Shown here: positions 42,619-51,555 of the stretch, piece after piece | Layout: each line of letters starts with the position of its first letter | Position numbering within the stretch: position 1 is the stretch's first letter | Assembly: GCF_000426285.1 (NCBI RefSeq) | Contig: NZ_AUFB01000006.1 | Location: 1 to 64,000, forward strand | Length of the DNA: 64,000 nucleotides | Direction: 5' to 3' | Source: Rhizobium leucaenae USDA 9039 | Lineage (GTDB): Bacteria; Pseudomonadota; Alphaproteobacteria; Rhizobiales; Rhizobiaceae | The notes under the pieces: model-generated | Databases searched by the model: none | Seen by the model: the letters and a program-made list of their open reading frames with translations, nothing else | What the model was told of the DNA's origin: nothing | Program-made: the position numbers and the translations under genes

Positions 42619-42960
42619 TTAGTTAAGAGCCGGGCAACCACGCCGGTTGGCAAAGGCCATACGGTCGGGACCACCGTCATTCCAACCACGCACGATAATG
42701 CGCCGTCCGTTCATTTGGATGGAATCGATGCGGCGGAAACCCTCTTCGCGGGCGGCTCGCATGAGTTCGCGCCGGTCGCAGCCGCCACCACGATCCCAAT
42801 CCCCTCGCGAGCGACCCCAGTCCGGATCTTGGCGGTCCCACCGCGGCGGCGGGCCATTGTCATCGTCGTAATATTGCGCCATCGCGGCCGAAGGTAGCAA
42901 TTGCACCGCGGCCATTGCGACCAACGCAATGCAAGAAATTCCTGTGAAACGTCCAAACAT
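42619..42960 (-). CDS. secreted Arg/Asp/Gly-rich protein
   Basis: 113 residues. A signal peptide (about 1-28, A-M-A) is followed by a charged linker ('YYDDDNGPPPRWDRQDPDWGRSRGDWDRGGG') and a small C-terminal domain ('CDRRELMRAAREEGFRRIDSIQMNGRRIIVRGWNDGGPDRMAFANRRGC') with two Cys. The C-terminal part resembles small periplasmic domains common in Rhizobiales. It converges with the stress-linked secreted protein. Function unknown. Confidence 0.65.
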   Translation of the reverse strand: MFGRFTGISCIALVAMAAVQLLPSAAMAQYYDDDNGPPPRWDRQDPDWGRSRGDWDRGGGCDRRELMRAAREEGFRRIDSIQMNGRRIIVRGWNDGGPDRMAFANRRGCPALN

Positions 42961-43265
42961 CTTTCGCTTCCTCCTATGTCGGCGATATGGGCGGGATCAT
43001 ACAGTACCTACCTGAATGCTACCCGAACGAGCTATTCATGTAGCCACTTTGATTCGCGGGGCACTTTAGCCCTTTCATCCGGTGCCAAGCTGGAACCGTG
43101 GAAGTGACGTACTCAATGCCCGTTAATAAACTAGATAGCGCAGGCATTTGCGGAGAACAGTCATATGTGGCGGTAAGTGGTGCAGCGCACCAGTGGATAG
43201 GGATCATGGCAAAACCGGGGACACGATGATATCGACCATTTGCCGATTGTGGTCCCCCGTGCGCC
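42961..43265. other. gap without a supported gene
   Basis: These 305 bases include the promoter side of the secreted-protein gene at 42619-42960. No coding frame with a recognisable domain and no RNA structure is seen. Confidence 0.5.
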
Positions 43266-43820
43266 CTAAGGCTCCGTCCCCACACGCGTGAGGACAAAAA
43301 AATAATACCGGCTATCTCCCTCTACAGCCATGACGCCGAGGAGCCGGTCCTCGTCAATTCTGCGGAAATGGTCGGTAATCGGCTGGCTGTCATATACCAT
43401 TGCGGCACTTGTCTTGCCCCTGAAGGACATCGGTCTGAGTGAGGCGACCGGCCCTTTTGCTCGCCAGATTTTCTGCAGATACAAAAACAAGTTGCGCGCC
43501 ACCTGGGTTCGTCCGAAACGATGAAAGCGGAAAGCGAGCCTCAGAGGGATCAATGCAGGGTCGATGGCCACCAGCCGATGAGGCCCTACGGCAAACAGCA
43601 GAGCATCGGCTCTCAGATCAGCGGCGAAGCGCTTGCCGTACCATCCGAGATTTTCCAAGACACCATCCAGCGGGTGTTCGGATGCCACGCCATGACCTTG
43701 CCAAAGTCCGGCAAGTTCGGCGACCGGCGCGACGCTTAGGCTGTCGAAATAGTCAAGGGCGTCGGCCTCCGATAGGAAACTGCTTGGGATCTGCTTGGCA
43801 GTATTTTCCACGTCGCTCAA
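43266..43820 (-). CDS. DUF4334 domain protein with GxWxG motif
   Basis: 184 residues. The GxWxG motif (G-L-W-Q-G at 38-42) in 'AELAGLWQGHGVASEHPLDGVLENLGWYGKRF' is followed by a DUF4334 C-terminal part with 'ASLRPMSFRGKTSAAMVYDSQPITDHFRRIDEDRLLGVM'. The family is a lipocalin-like beta barrel, often near oxidoreductases, with no proven function. It lies beside the double-GNAT gene at the left boundary of the catabolic island. Confidence 0.8.
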   Translation of the reverse strand: MSDVENTAKQIPSSFLSEADALDYFDSLSVAPVAELAGLWQGHGVASEHPLDGVLENLGWYGKRFAADLRADALLFAVGPHRLVAIDPALIPLRLAFRFHRFGRTQVARNLFLYLQKIWRAKGPVASLRPMSFRGKTSAAMVYDSQPITDHFRRIDEDRLLGVMAVEGDSRYYFFVLTRVGTEP

Positions 43821-43898
43821 CTCGGAAGCTTGATGGTCGAATCAAGGCCCGCACCATCCCATGCAAAGACGGCCGAATACTGTTCCTTTGGAACTTAG

Positions 43899-44798
43899 CT
43901 ACCCCAAGGCCTGACTCGCCAAACCATAGATGAGCGGCCCTCCGCCGCTCGGCTGAGCGCCGTCTCCCTGCAGCCATGCGCGTCTCATCGACATGCTCGT
44001 TACCGTATCGTAGACGGACAGGCCCGATTGCGCGAGGAATTGCGGAAAGGCGCCGGTCTGCTGGCGGGTGTCGATCCGCAGGAAGCTGCCGGCATGGTCG
44101 GCGACATGCGGCCGGATGACGGCGATTGCCTCTTCGTCACTGGTTGCGGCGACCGGGCCAATCACGTGGCCACGCCCGAAGCGGCGGCAAAGCGAATAGG
44201 CGACGATGCGCCCGTCGCGTATAAGCGCCATACCTTTCGAGACGTTCAACAGGCGCGCAAGCACTGGCATTCGACCCGCACCATAGGCCGCCAAATCCAG
44301 CGCGGCAATTTCCGCAAGATCGGCCTGATCAAGCGCTCGCAGGCGGGTGCGTGGCGGCAGCGGTACGACGGGTGGAGAAATCGCTTCGCCATTGCACTGA
44401 TAGTCGAGCTTTTCCGCGCGGAAGCCGAGTGACTGATAAAGCCGCTTGGCCGCGCGCGTGGAATTGAGGCCGAGAGCGCGGGAACCGGTCTGAGCAAGGA
44501 CATGCTCCATCATCCAGCGGCCGGTGCCCAGCATCTGCAATCTTGGAGAGGTGATGACCATGCCGATGGTGGTGAAGTCGGGAGCAAAATCGAACCACAT
44601 GGCGGAGCCGAGCACGCGGCCTATGGCATCGCGCGCCACGACGCCGCGACCCATCTCACGAACGATCTGCCAGTCCTCGGCGCGATGCGGCCAGCCGACC
44701 GCCAGCGAAAGCGCATGCAGGGCATCGAGATCGGCATTCTCCATCTCGCTGAGGGTCAGTTCGAAGGAATCCAGTTGGATCGAACTGGATCTTGCCAT
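43899..44798 (-). CDS. double-GNAT acetyltransferase family protein
   Basis: 299 residues with two GNAT-like halves. The first has 'LSLAVGWPHRAEDWQIVREMGRGVVARDAIGRVLGSAMW', the acetyl-CoA loop region 'MVITSPRLQMLGTGRWMMEHVL' (a variant of R-x-x-G-x-G/A) and 'KRLYQSLGFRAEK'; the second is a DUF1248/GNAT_C-like domain ending in 'GLASQALG'. A paralogue with the same layout and the same C-terminal L-A-S-Q-A-L-G lies at 62104-62943. It probably acetylates an amine or amino group. Its start is 270 bases from the divergent oxidase gene. AGGGGAGAT precedes the ATG. Confidence 0.82.
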   Translation of the reverse strand: MARSSSIQLDSFELTLSEMENADLDALHALSLAVGWPHRAEDWQIVREMGRGVVARDAIGRVLGSAMWFDFAPDFTTIGMVITSPRLQMLGTGRWMMEHVLAQTGSRALGLNSTRAAKRLYQSLGFRAEKLDYQCNGEAISPPVVPLPPRTRLRALDQADLAEIAALDLAAYGAGRMPVLARLLNVSKGMALIRDGRIVAYSLCRRFGRGHVIGPVAATSDEEAIAVIRPHVADHAGSFLRIDTRQQTGAFPQFLAQSGLSVYDTVTSMSMRRAWLQGDGAQPSGGGPLIYGLASQALG

Positions 44799-45068
44799 GA
44801 CTATCTCCCCTCCCAACATGCGCGTTCCCGGACCGGCGGGAACGCTTGGCCTACCGTGCAGGATGGACTCTCACGTTTCCGGCAGCCGACCACCCCGCTT
44901 CGGTTGTAGCGGTGATCACGCAACAGAATACGCTTGAGATCCCCGCGAATTCGAAAGATTCCACCAAAGCCGCGGGGCTTTCGGCAGGCAGGGGACAGGC
45001 CGCGGCTTATTCTGAATGAAACCTTCCGCTTCCGGATACCTCCTTCCACACACTCAAGAGGTCCATCG

Positions 45069-46397
45069 ATGTCCCCTCCCGTCGGTCGCGTCGCCAGCAA
45101 CCAGGATGTTCCGAAATCCGCCGATGTCGTTATCCTCGGCGGCGGCATGGCCGGCGTTGCGACTGCTTACGAACTCGCCCGTCGCGGAACCTCCGTCGTC
45201 CTCATCGAGAAAGGCGTGATCGCCGGGGAACAATCGAGCCGCAATTGGGGTTGGTGTCGCCAGCAGAATCGCGATCCGAGAGAACTGCCGCTCGCACGGC
45301 TTGCGCTACATAGATGGGACAATCTCAATGCGGAGCTCGGCGAAGAAACCGGCTTTCGCCGCACCGGCCTCGTCTATGCCACGACACGTAAACCAGACCT
45401 GACCGCCTGGGAGCGCTGGAGCCACGTCGGCAAGCAGTTCGGCGTCGACACCCGAATGCTGACGGGAGCCGAATGTGCCACGATGCTTCCCGGTAATAGT
45501 CGTCACTGGGACGGCGGCGTCTACTCGCCGAGCGACGGACGCGCGGAACCGGAGCTTGCCGTGCCGGCATTGGCGCGCGGCGCCCAACGGCTTGGCGCGG
45601 TCATGGTCCAGAACTGTGCCGCCCGTGAGCTTGAAACCGAAGCGGGGCGCATCAGCGGCGTCGTCACGGAGAAGGGCGCAATCCGCGCCTCGGCCGTTCT
45701 GGTTGCCGGCGGCGCCTGGAGCGGTATGTTCCTCCGGCATCACGGAATTCGCTTCCTGCAGGCATGCGTCAAATCCACATCCTTCTATACCGTCGCTGCG
45801 CCGGCCGTAACCGACGGCGGGATCGCGATGGAGGACGTGACGATCCGCAGACGGCTGGATGGCGGCTATACCGTTGGCTTGAGCGGTCTCGGTCAGTTGC
45901 AGATCACGCCCTACGGCCTGCTGCAAGCGCGCGATTTCTGGCGCACGTTTCAGACAAGACGGAAGGGCCTGACCTTTGCCCTCAGCCGCCAGTTTGTCGA
46001 AGGACCGGAAGCAATCGCTCGTTGGAAGGCAGACGGCATTTCTCCGTTCGAGCGCATCCGCACGCTCGATCCGCAGCCGGACATCCATCTTGTCAAGCGC
46101 GGCATTTCCCGGCTCGTGGCGACCTACCCCGAGCTTGCCGGCATCCGTCCCGCCGAGTCCTGGGGCGGCATGGTGGATTCCACTCCGGATGCCATACCCG
46201 TCATCTCCTCGATCCCTTCGCGGCCCGGCCTGTTCGTTTCGTCGGGCTTCAGCGGTCACGGCTTTGGGATCGGACCCGCCGCGGGCATGCTGGCCGCCGA
46301 TCTCATTCGCGGTGAAAAGCCCTGCGTCGATCCCGCCCCCTATCGATATGAGCGCATGATCGACGGCACCGATCTTGGAAAGCCGGGGATGCTGTGA
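45069..46397 (+). CDS. FAD-dependent amine/amino acid oxidoreductase (DAO family)
   Basis: 442 residues. The Rossmann motif 'VVILGGGMAGVATAYELARRGTSVVLIEKG' and 'SSRNWGWCRQQNRDPRELPLA' lie at the N-terminus; 'FVSSGFSGHGFGIGPAAGMLAADLI' near the C-terminus matches glycine/D-amino-acid oxidase-type enzymes. It would oxidise a C-N bond, giving an imine or oxoacid. The start at 45069 (GAGG upstream) is chosen over an earlier frame start. It begins a plus-strand operon and its stop overlaps the start of the deacylase gene. Confidence 0.85.
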   Translation: MSPPVGRVASNQDVPKSADVVILGGGMAGVATAYELARRGTSVVLIEKGVIAGEQSSRNWGWCRQQNRDPRELPLARLALHRWDNLNAELGEETGFRRTGLVYATTRKPDLTAWERWSHVGKQFGVDTRMLTGAECATMLPGNSRHWDGGVYSPSDGRAEPELAVPALARGAQRLGAVMVQNCAARELETEAGRISGVVTEKGAIRASAVLVAGGAWSGMFLRHHGIRFLQACVKSTSFYTVAAPAVTDGGIAMEDVTIRRRLDGGYTVGLSGLGQLQITPYGLLQARDFWRTFQTRRKGLTFALSRQFVEGPEAIARWKADGISPFERIRTLDPQPDIHLVKRGISRLVATYPELAGIRPAESWGGMVDSTPDAIPVISSIPSRPGLFVSSGFSGHGFGIGPAAGMLAADLIRGEKPCVDPAPYRYERMIDGTDLGKPGML

Positions 46398-47530
46398 TGA
46401 TCGCGATGACAGCGGAACAGATCCTCGAAAAGCTGGTCGGCTTTCCCTCTGTGGTCGGTACGCCAAACCATGAGATCGTCGGCTGGATCGCCGATTATCT
46501 GGAGGGGGCCGGCGCAAAGGTCGTCGTCCTTACCGGACCCGAAGGCGATCGATCCAACCTGTTTGCGACCATCGGCCCCGCCGACCGGCCGGGATACCTG
46601 CTTTCGGGTCACATGGATGTCGTCGCGGCGACCGAACCCGGATGGGCCAGCGACCCTTTTCGCCTGCAGCGAAACGGCGGGCGACTCACAGGTCGCGGCA
46701 CGAGCGACATGAAAGGCTTTCTCGCCTGTGTACTTGCTACGCTGCCGGCCATTGCCGCACGCCCGCTCGCACGGCCATTGCATCTTGCTTTTTCCTATGA
46801 CGAGGAAGCCGGCTGCCGCGGCGCTCCGCATCTGATCGCGCGGCTTCCCGATCTCTGCGCGAAGCCGGAGGGATGCATCATCGGCGAGCCGAGCGGCATG
46901 CGCGCCATCCGCGCCCACAAGGGGAAAGCGGCCGCAAGGGTCGTGCTCGGCGGCCGAGCCGGCCATTCGTCGCGGCCGGACCTCGGGCTGAACGCCATCC
47001 ATGCGATGGCGGACATTCTTAATGAAGCAGTTATGACCGCCAAGCGTCTCACCGGAGGGCCGTTCGACAACAACTTCGAGCCGCCCTATTCCTCGCTGCA
47101 GATCGGCACCATTCATGGCGGGCAGGCCGTCAATGTCATTCCCGAAGAATGCACGGTCGAGCTGGAGGCGCGGGCGATCGCCGGCGTCGATCCAACGGAG
47201 TTGCTCGCGGGGATAGAGGGACGGCTGGATGCCTTGAAAGAGCGGGGCTTTGCGGCGCGTTGGGAGATCATGAGTAGCTATCCCGCCCTTTCCCTTGCCG
47301 CCGATGCGCCGCTTGCCCTACTGCTGGAAGAAGTGACGGGGCAAACACCGCTCGCTGCCGTCAGCTACGGCACGGAGGCTGGCCTTTACCAGGCGGCCGG
47401 AACGGAGGCGATCATCTGCGGTCCGGGCGATATCGGGCGGGCTCACAAAGCCAATGAATTCATCGAGGATGATGAATTGTGCGCCTGTGTCAGGATGATC
47501 GAAGCGCTGGGGGAACGTCTTGCCCGATAA
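46397..47530 (+). CDS. acetylornithine deacetylase/ArgE-type M20 amidohydrolase
   Basis: 377 residues, M20 metallopeptidase family. Metal-binding motifs are 'LLSGHMDVVAA' (His, Asp), 'GRGTSDMKGFLA', 'AFSYDEEAGCRGAP' (the Glu pair) and 'IIGEPSGM'. The C-terminal His is in 'GDIGRAHKANEFIEDDEL'. 'KGKAAARVVLGGRAGHSSRPDLGLNAIHAM' opens the dimerisation domain. ArgE-type enzymes remove N-acyl groups from amino acids; here a catabolic N-acyl substrate is more likely than arginine synthesis, given the neighbours. The stop and start overlap as TGATG. Confidence 0.88.
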   Translation: MIAMTAEQILEKLVGFPSVVGTPNHEIVGWIADYLEGAGAKVVVLTGPEGDRSNLFATIGPADRPGYLLSGHMDVVAATEPGWASDPFRLQRNGGRLTGRGTSDMKGFLACVLATLPAIAARPLARPLHLAFSYDEEAGCRGAPHLIARLPDLCAKPEGCIIGEPSGMRAIRAHKGKAAARVVLGGRAGHSSRPDLGLNAIHAMADILNEAVMTAKRLTGGPFDNNFEPPYSSLQIGTIHGGQAVNVIPEECTVELEARAIAGVDPTELLAGIEGRLDALKERGFAARWEIMSSYPALSLAADAPLALLLEEVTGQTPLAAVSYGTEAGLYQAAGTEAIICGPGDIGRAHKANEFIEDDELCACVRMIEALGERLAR

Positions 47531-47656
47531 TCGACGGCGACGACAAGCATGTCCAAACGCAAAAATCGGATCGATATGCGGTCGACAGGTCTCACTTCGA
47601 TCCATCCTGCCGTGGAAATCTCAGCAGGATGATGTGACGTAAGCGCGAGGAGGCCC

Positions 47657-48580
47657 ATGGCTTTTCTATTCAACTCCGATGCCGAACGGGCGAGAATCTT
47701 CGCGGCGGCTTTCGCGCGCGAATTGCCGGCTCTTCCGTTCATCACAGATCCGGCAAGCGTCGATCCAGCGACAGTCAAATATCTGCTGACCTGGACAGCG
47801 CCTGACGATCTCGACCGCTATAGCAATCTCGAAATCCTGTTTTCGATCGGCGCAGGCGTCGATCAGTTCTCGCTGGCCGCGCTACCGGACAAGGTCAAAC
47901 TGGTCCGCATGGTCGAGGACGGCATTATCAGGATGATGCAGGAATATGTGACGCTCGGCGTCTTGGCGTTGCATCGTGATCTGCCCGGCTATATCGAGCA
48001 GCAGAACGCAGGCAAATGGGCCTCCCGTCCGGTTCGGCAGGCCGCCGATCGGCGTATCGGCATACTCGGCCTCGGCAATCTCGGCCTTGCGGTCATCGAG
48101 CGGCTGCGCCCCTTCGGTTTTCCGCTTCGCGGGTGGAGTCGCTCGCCGCGCAGCATCGAGGGCGTCGCTTGCTATGGCGGAACGGATCAGTTGCCGGAGT
48201 TTTTGGCTGATGTCGATATCCTCGTCTGCCTTTTGCCGCTAACGCCCGAGACGCGCGGTATCCTGAATGCCGATCTTTTCAAGGCTCTGCCGCAAGGAGC
48301 CTGCCTCGTCCATGCCGGCCGCGGTCAGCAGCTCGATGCGGAGGCTCTTATCGAAGCGCTCGACAGCGGCCATATCGGCGGCGCTGTCCTCGATGTCACC
48401 GAGCCCGAGCCACTGCCGACTGACCACGCGCTCTGGAGCCACCCCAAGATCGTTCTGACGCCGCACATTGCCAGCATCACGCAGCCGGAGACGGCCGCAA
48501 ACACCGTCATCGCCAATATTCGCCGCCATGAGGCCGGGCTCGACCCGATCGGTCTTGTCGATCGCAGCCGCGGCTATTGA
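47657..48580 (+). CDS. NAD(P)-dependent 2-hydroxyacid dehydrogenase (GhrA-like)
   Basis: 307 residues. The nucleotide-binding motif '[32 protein letters not shown]' and catalytic Arg in '[16 protein letters not shown]', Glu in '[11 protein letters not shown]' and His in '[16 protein letters not shown]' match the glyoxylate/hydroxypyruvate reductase A branch. It reduces 2-oxoacids to 2-hydroxyacids. GAGGAGG precedes the ATG. It is on the same strand as the DAO oxidase and deacylase genes, 126 bases downstream, and 22 bases before the cupin gene. Confidence 0.87.
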   Translation: MAFLFNSDAERARIFAAAFARELPALPFITDPASVDPATVKYLLTWTAPDDLDRYSNLEILFSIGAGVDQFSLAALPDKVKLVRMVEDGIIRMMQEYVTLGVLALHRDLPGYIEQQNAGKWASRPVRQAADRRIGILGLGNLGLAVIERLRPFGFPLRGWSRSPRSIEGVACYGGTDQLPEFLADVDILVCLLPLTPETRGILNADLFKALPQGACLVHAGRGQQLDAEALIEALDSGHIGGAVLDVTEPEPLPTDHALWSHPKIVLTPHIASITQPETAANTVIANIRRHEAGLDPIGLVDRSRGY

Positions 48581-48602
48581 TCATCACCAGGAAAGGAACC
48601 CC

Positions 48603-48956
48603 ATGTCTCTCTTGAAAACCATCGACCCGCAGCCGGCATTCGACCCGAAACACTCCAAAGCCATGCCGGACCGTCTGATCTCCGGAGATCCGTCCTTCAA
48701 GACCTGGGCCCAGGACAGCGCACGCGACGGAATGATCAACACCGGCGTATGGGAAGCGACCCCGGGCGAAACGCGTTCGATCAAGGGCGAAACTTTCGAA
48801 TTCTGCCACATCCTTCAAGGCGTCATCGAATTGACCGATGAGGGCGGGACATCCGTAACCTATCGCGCCGGCGACAGCTTCGTCATGAAGCCTGGCTTCA
48901 AGGGCGTATGGCGGACGATAGAGACGGTCCGCAAGATCTATGTGACGGTTAGCTGA
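48603..48956 (+). CDS. cupin domain protein (Cupin_3/DUF861 type)
   Basis: 117 residues. The Cupin_3 pattern 'TGVWEATPGETRSIKGETFEFCHILQGVIELTDEGGTSVTYRAGDSFVMKPGFKGVWRTIETVRKIYVTV' matches the DUF861/(S)-ureidoglycine aminohydrolase-like group. The first metal motif has Glu and a His in 'EFCHILQG'. An enzymatic or sensing role is possible. AAGGAA precedes the ATG, and its stop overlaps the following GNAT start (TGATG). Confidence 0.85.
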   Translation: MSLLKTIDPQPAFDPKHSKAMPDRLISGDPSFKTWAQDSARDGMINTGVWEATPGETRSIKGETFEFCHILQGVIELTDEGGTSVTYRAGDSFVMKPGFKGVWRTIETVRKIYVTVS

Positions 48957-49420
48957 TGACAAGCCTTGCGGACTTGCCGGTCTTTGAGGCCGTTCATGAC
49001 GGCTATATGCTGAGCACAGATCGCGCTCGCCTCGATGTCGATCAGATCCATCGCTATCTCTCGGAAGAATCCTACTGGGCGCGCGGCCTCGACCGCGCTC
49101 TGCTCGAACGGGCGCTTGCCGGTTCACTGCCAGTCGCGATCTATGCGCCGAACGGCGATTTTGCCGCCTTTGCACGCGTCGTCACGGATCTCGCTGTCTT
49201 TGCCTATCTGCGCGACGTCTTCACTCTGCCCGACCATCGCGGCCGGGGCTTGGCGACATTTCTTGCCACGGTGATCCAGACCCATCCCGAGCTGAAAACG
49301 GTGAGCAACTGGATGCTGGCGACGCGTGATGCGCATGCGGTCTACACAAAGGCTGGCTTCGCGCCAGTCCCACACCCGGAATATTACATGAGTATCCGAA
49401 AACCCACTGAAAGCCCATAA
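48956..49420 (+). CDS. GNAT family N-acetyltransferase
   Basis: 154 residues. The GNAT core 'ARVVTDLAVFAYLRDVFTLPDHRGRGLATFLATVIQTHPEL' contains the acetyl-CoA loop R-G-R-G-L-A, followed by 'NWMLATRDAHAVYTKAGFAPVPHPEYYMSI'. The short N-terminal 'ISRYLSEESYWARG'-type segment ('IHRYLSEESYWARGLDRALLERAL') is typical of a subgroup near amino acid genes. It overlaps the cupin gene by one base and is followed by the palindrome at 49415-49433. Confidence 0.88.
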   Translation: MTSLADLPVFEAVHDGYMLSTDRARLDVDQIHRYLSEESYWARGLDRALLERALAGSLPVAIYAPNGDFAAFARVVTDLAVFAYLRDVFTLPDHRGRGLATFLATVIQTHPELKTVSNWMLATRDAHAVYTKAGFAPVPHPEYYMSIRKPTESP

Positions 49421-49433
49421 CCAAGGGTTATGG
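49415..49433. promoter_or_regulatory. palindrome CCATAACC-AAG-GGTTATGG, candidate LysR site upstream of hyuA
   Basis: A perfect 8-base inverted repeat with a 3-base spacer. It overlaps the end of the GNAT gene and lies 75 bases before the hyuA start. The same half-site CATAACC occurs in an inverted repeat just upstream of the LysR regulator gene, at 53539-53557, in the opposite order, so the two are likely bound by one protein. Confidence 0.55.
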
Positions 49434-49508
49434 ATTGCGCTGCTCTTGTTACTGGCGACCGTGAGGCTCACCCGCCATTCTGCACCGGCCAGCACGAGGA
49501 AACAGCAC

Positions 49509-51554
49509 ATGGGCTATCGTATCGGGGTCGACGTCGGGGGATCCTTCACCGATTTTGCGGTGTTTGATGAGGCCAACGGGCGCATCTCCACCCTCAAAGT
49601 CTTCTCCCGGCCCGATGAGCCGGGAGCGGAAATCACGGCAGGTCTTTCGACGCTCAAAGCCCGCGACGGACTCGATCCTGCCGAGGTCGATTATTTCACC
49701 CATGGCACGACTGTCGGCGTCAACACCGTTATTCAGCGCAACGGCCATTACCTCGCGCTGTTCACCACGCGGAATTTCGAGGACGTGCTGCAGATCGCGC
49801 GCCTGAAGATCCCGCAGATCCACAATCTCTATTCGGTGCGCCCGGAGCCGCTGATTGGGCGCGACCGCGTGTTCGGCATCGACGAGCGAACCGCCGCAAC
49901 GGGCGATATACTCGACGCTCCGCGTGAGGACGACGTGGAGGGAGCGGTGCGTGCCGCCGAACGGGCCGGCTGCAAGGGTATCGTCATCGCCTTTCTCAAC
50001 GCCTATCGCAATCCGGCCAACGAACTTGCCGTCAAGACGATGATCGAAAGATTTGCTCCCGGCCTGCCGGTCTTCTCCTCGGCACAGACCTGGCCGATCA
50101 TCCGCGAATATGAGCGCACCATCACGGCCGTCATCAGCGGCTATGTGCAGCCGCGCGTCTCCCGCTATCTCGACCGTTTCGAAAGGGTTCTGAGACAGGA
50201 GGGCCTCGCCTGCCCTCTGCTGATCACCAAGAGCAATGGCGGCGTCATGGGCATCGACCAGGCGCGAAACGATTGCGTGCAGATGATCCTTTCCGGGACC
50301 GCCTCTGGGGTGATCGGGGCGGGCTATCTCGCCAAGGCCAGCGGCTTCAACCGCATTTTGAGCCTCGATATCGGCGGCACCAGCGCCGATGTCGCCGTCA
50401 TCGTCGACGGTCTGCCGCAATATGGTGTCGGCGAGCTGATCGGGGATTCCCAGATTCACATCCCCTCGGTATCGGTGAGCTCGGTCGGACAGGGCGGCGG
50501 CTCCGTTGCCTGGGTGGATGCCTTCGGCATGCTGCAGGTCGGACCGGACAGCGCCGGTTCGACGCCGGGTCCTGCCTGCTATGGACGCGGCGGCACGAGG
50601 CCGACGGTCACCGATGCCGTCGCAGCCTGTAACCTCATCGGCCACATGCCGCTCGGCTATGGTGCGGTCGACGTCGATCGCGCCGCCGCGCGTGCCGCGA
50701 TTGCTCCGCTTGCATCTGCGCTCGGCAGCACGATCGAAGCGACGGCAAACGACATCCTCAACATCTCGGTCTCGGGCATGTATGCCGAGGTCAGCGGCCT
50801 GATCTCCCGTTTCGGGATAGACCCGCGGGAGTTCCATCTCTTCGCTTTCGGCGGCGCCGGAGCCATGCTGGCCTGCTTCCTGGCCCGCGAACTGGACATG
50901 AAGGGTGTCGTGGTGCCACCCACTCCCGGCGTCGTCTCGGCGCTCGGCGGTCTGATCGCCGACCTGAAAAACGATTTCATCCGCACCGTCTATTGCGATG
51001 TTACGCCGGAGGCCATGGCAAATGTTGCCGCGCCGTACCGGGAACTGAAGGCTGAAGCCGAACACTGGCTACGGCAGAAGCAGGGCTTCGCCGGGCCCGC
51101 CGTCGTCCAGGCCTTTGCCGACATGCGCTATCTCGGCCAATCCTACGAGATCGAAGTCACGCTACAGGGCGATTGGCTCGAAGAGATAGATGCCGATGCT
51201 ATTGTCACTGCCTTCTATACCGAACATGAGCGGCTTTTCGGCCATGCCGCATCGGCTTCGCCTGTACAGATGATCAATCTCCGCCTGACCATATCGGGCG
51301 CGACGCCGAAACCGTATCTCGCCGAACTCGGCTCTGCATCTGAACCCGCCCAGCCGCGCTTTTCGGTCGAGGCCTTGTTCGACGGCCGCCTGGCAGCGAC
51401 GGCAATGTATCATCGCAGCGATTTACGGGCGGGACATCGCCTGGCCGGCCCGGCAATCATCGCCCAGGACGATACGACCACAGTGGTGCCCCCGGATTTC
51501 GCCGTCGACGTCGACAGGTTCGGCAATCTCGTCATCACCCGCATGGAGGCCTGA
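49509..51554 (+). CDS. hydantoinase/oxoprolinase A subunit (HyuA type)
   Basis: 681 residues. The sugar-kinase-like ATP-binding fold motifs are 'YRIGVDVGGSFTDFAVFDE', 'DYFTHGTTVGVNTVIQRNG', 'SLDIGGTSADVAVI' and 'FAFGGAGAMLA'. ATP-dependent hydantoinases and 5-oxoprolinases open cyclic amides. GAGGAAA lies 8 bases before the ATG at 49509. The stop is one base before the hyuB start. Substrates may be hydantoin, 5-oxoproline or another lactam. An inverted repeat upstream links it to the LysR gene. Confidence 0.9.
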   Translation: MGYRIGVDVGGSFTDFAVFDEANGRISTLKVFSRPDEPGAEITAGLSTLKARDGLDPAEVDYFTHGTTVGVNTVIQRNGHYLALFTTRNFEDVLQIARLKIPQIHNLYSVRPEPLIGRDRVFGIDERTAATGDILDAPREDDVEGAVRAAERAGCKGIVIAFLNAYRNPANELAVKTMIERFAPGLPVFSSAQTWPIIREYERTITAVISGYVQPRVSRYLDRFERVLRQEGLACPLLITKSNGGVMGIDQARNDCVQMILSGTASGVIGAGYLAKASGFNRILSLDIGGTSADVAVIVDGLPQYGVGELIGDSQIHIPSVSVSSVGQGGGSVAWVDAFGMLQVGPDSAGSTPGPACYGRGGTRPTVTDAVAACNLIGHMPLGYGAVDVDRAAARAAIAPLASALGSTIEATANDILNISVSGMYAEVSGLISRFGIDPREFHLFAFGGAGAMLACFLARELDMKGVVVPPTPGVVSALGGLIADLKNDFIRTVYCDVTPEAMANVAAPYRELKAEAEHWLRQKQGFAGPAVVQAFADMRYLGQSYEIEVTLQGDWLEEIDADAIVTAFYTEHERLFGHAASASPVQMINLRLTISGATPKPYLAELGSASEPAQPRFSVEALFDGRLAATAMYHRSDLRAGHRLAGPAIIAQDDTTTVVPPDFAVDVDRFGNLVITRMEA

Positions 51555-51555
51555 C

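Noticed and set aside
49449..51065. Minus-strand frame of 538 codons opposite hyuA
   Set aside because: No recognisable motif; an antisense shadow of a high-GC gene whose plus-strand protein has clear HyuA motifs.
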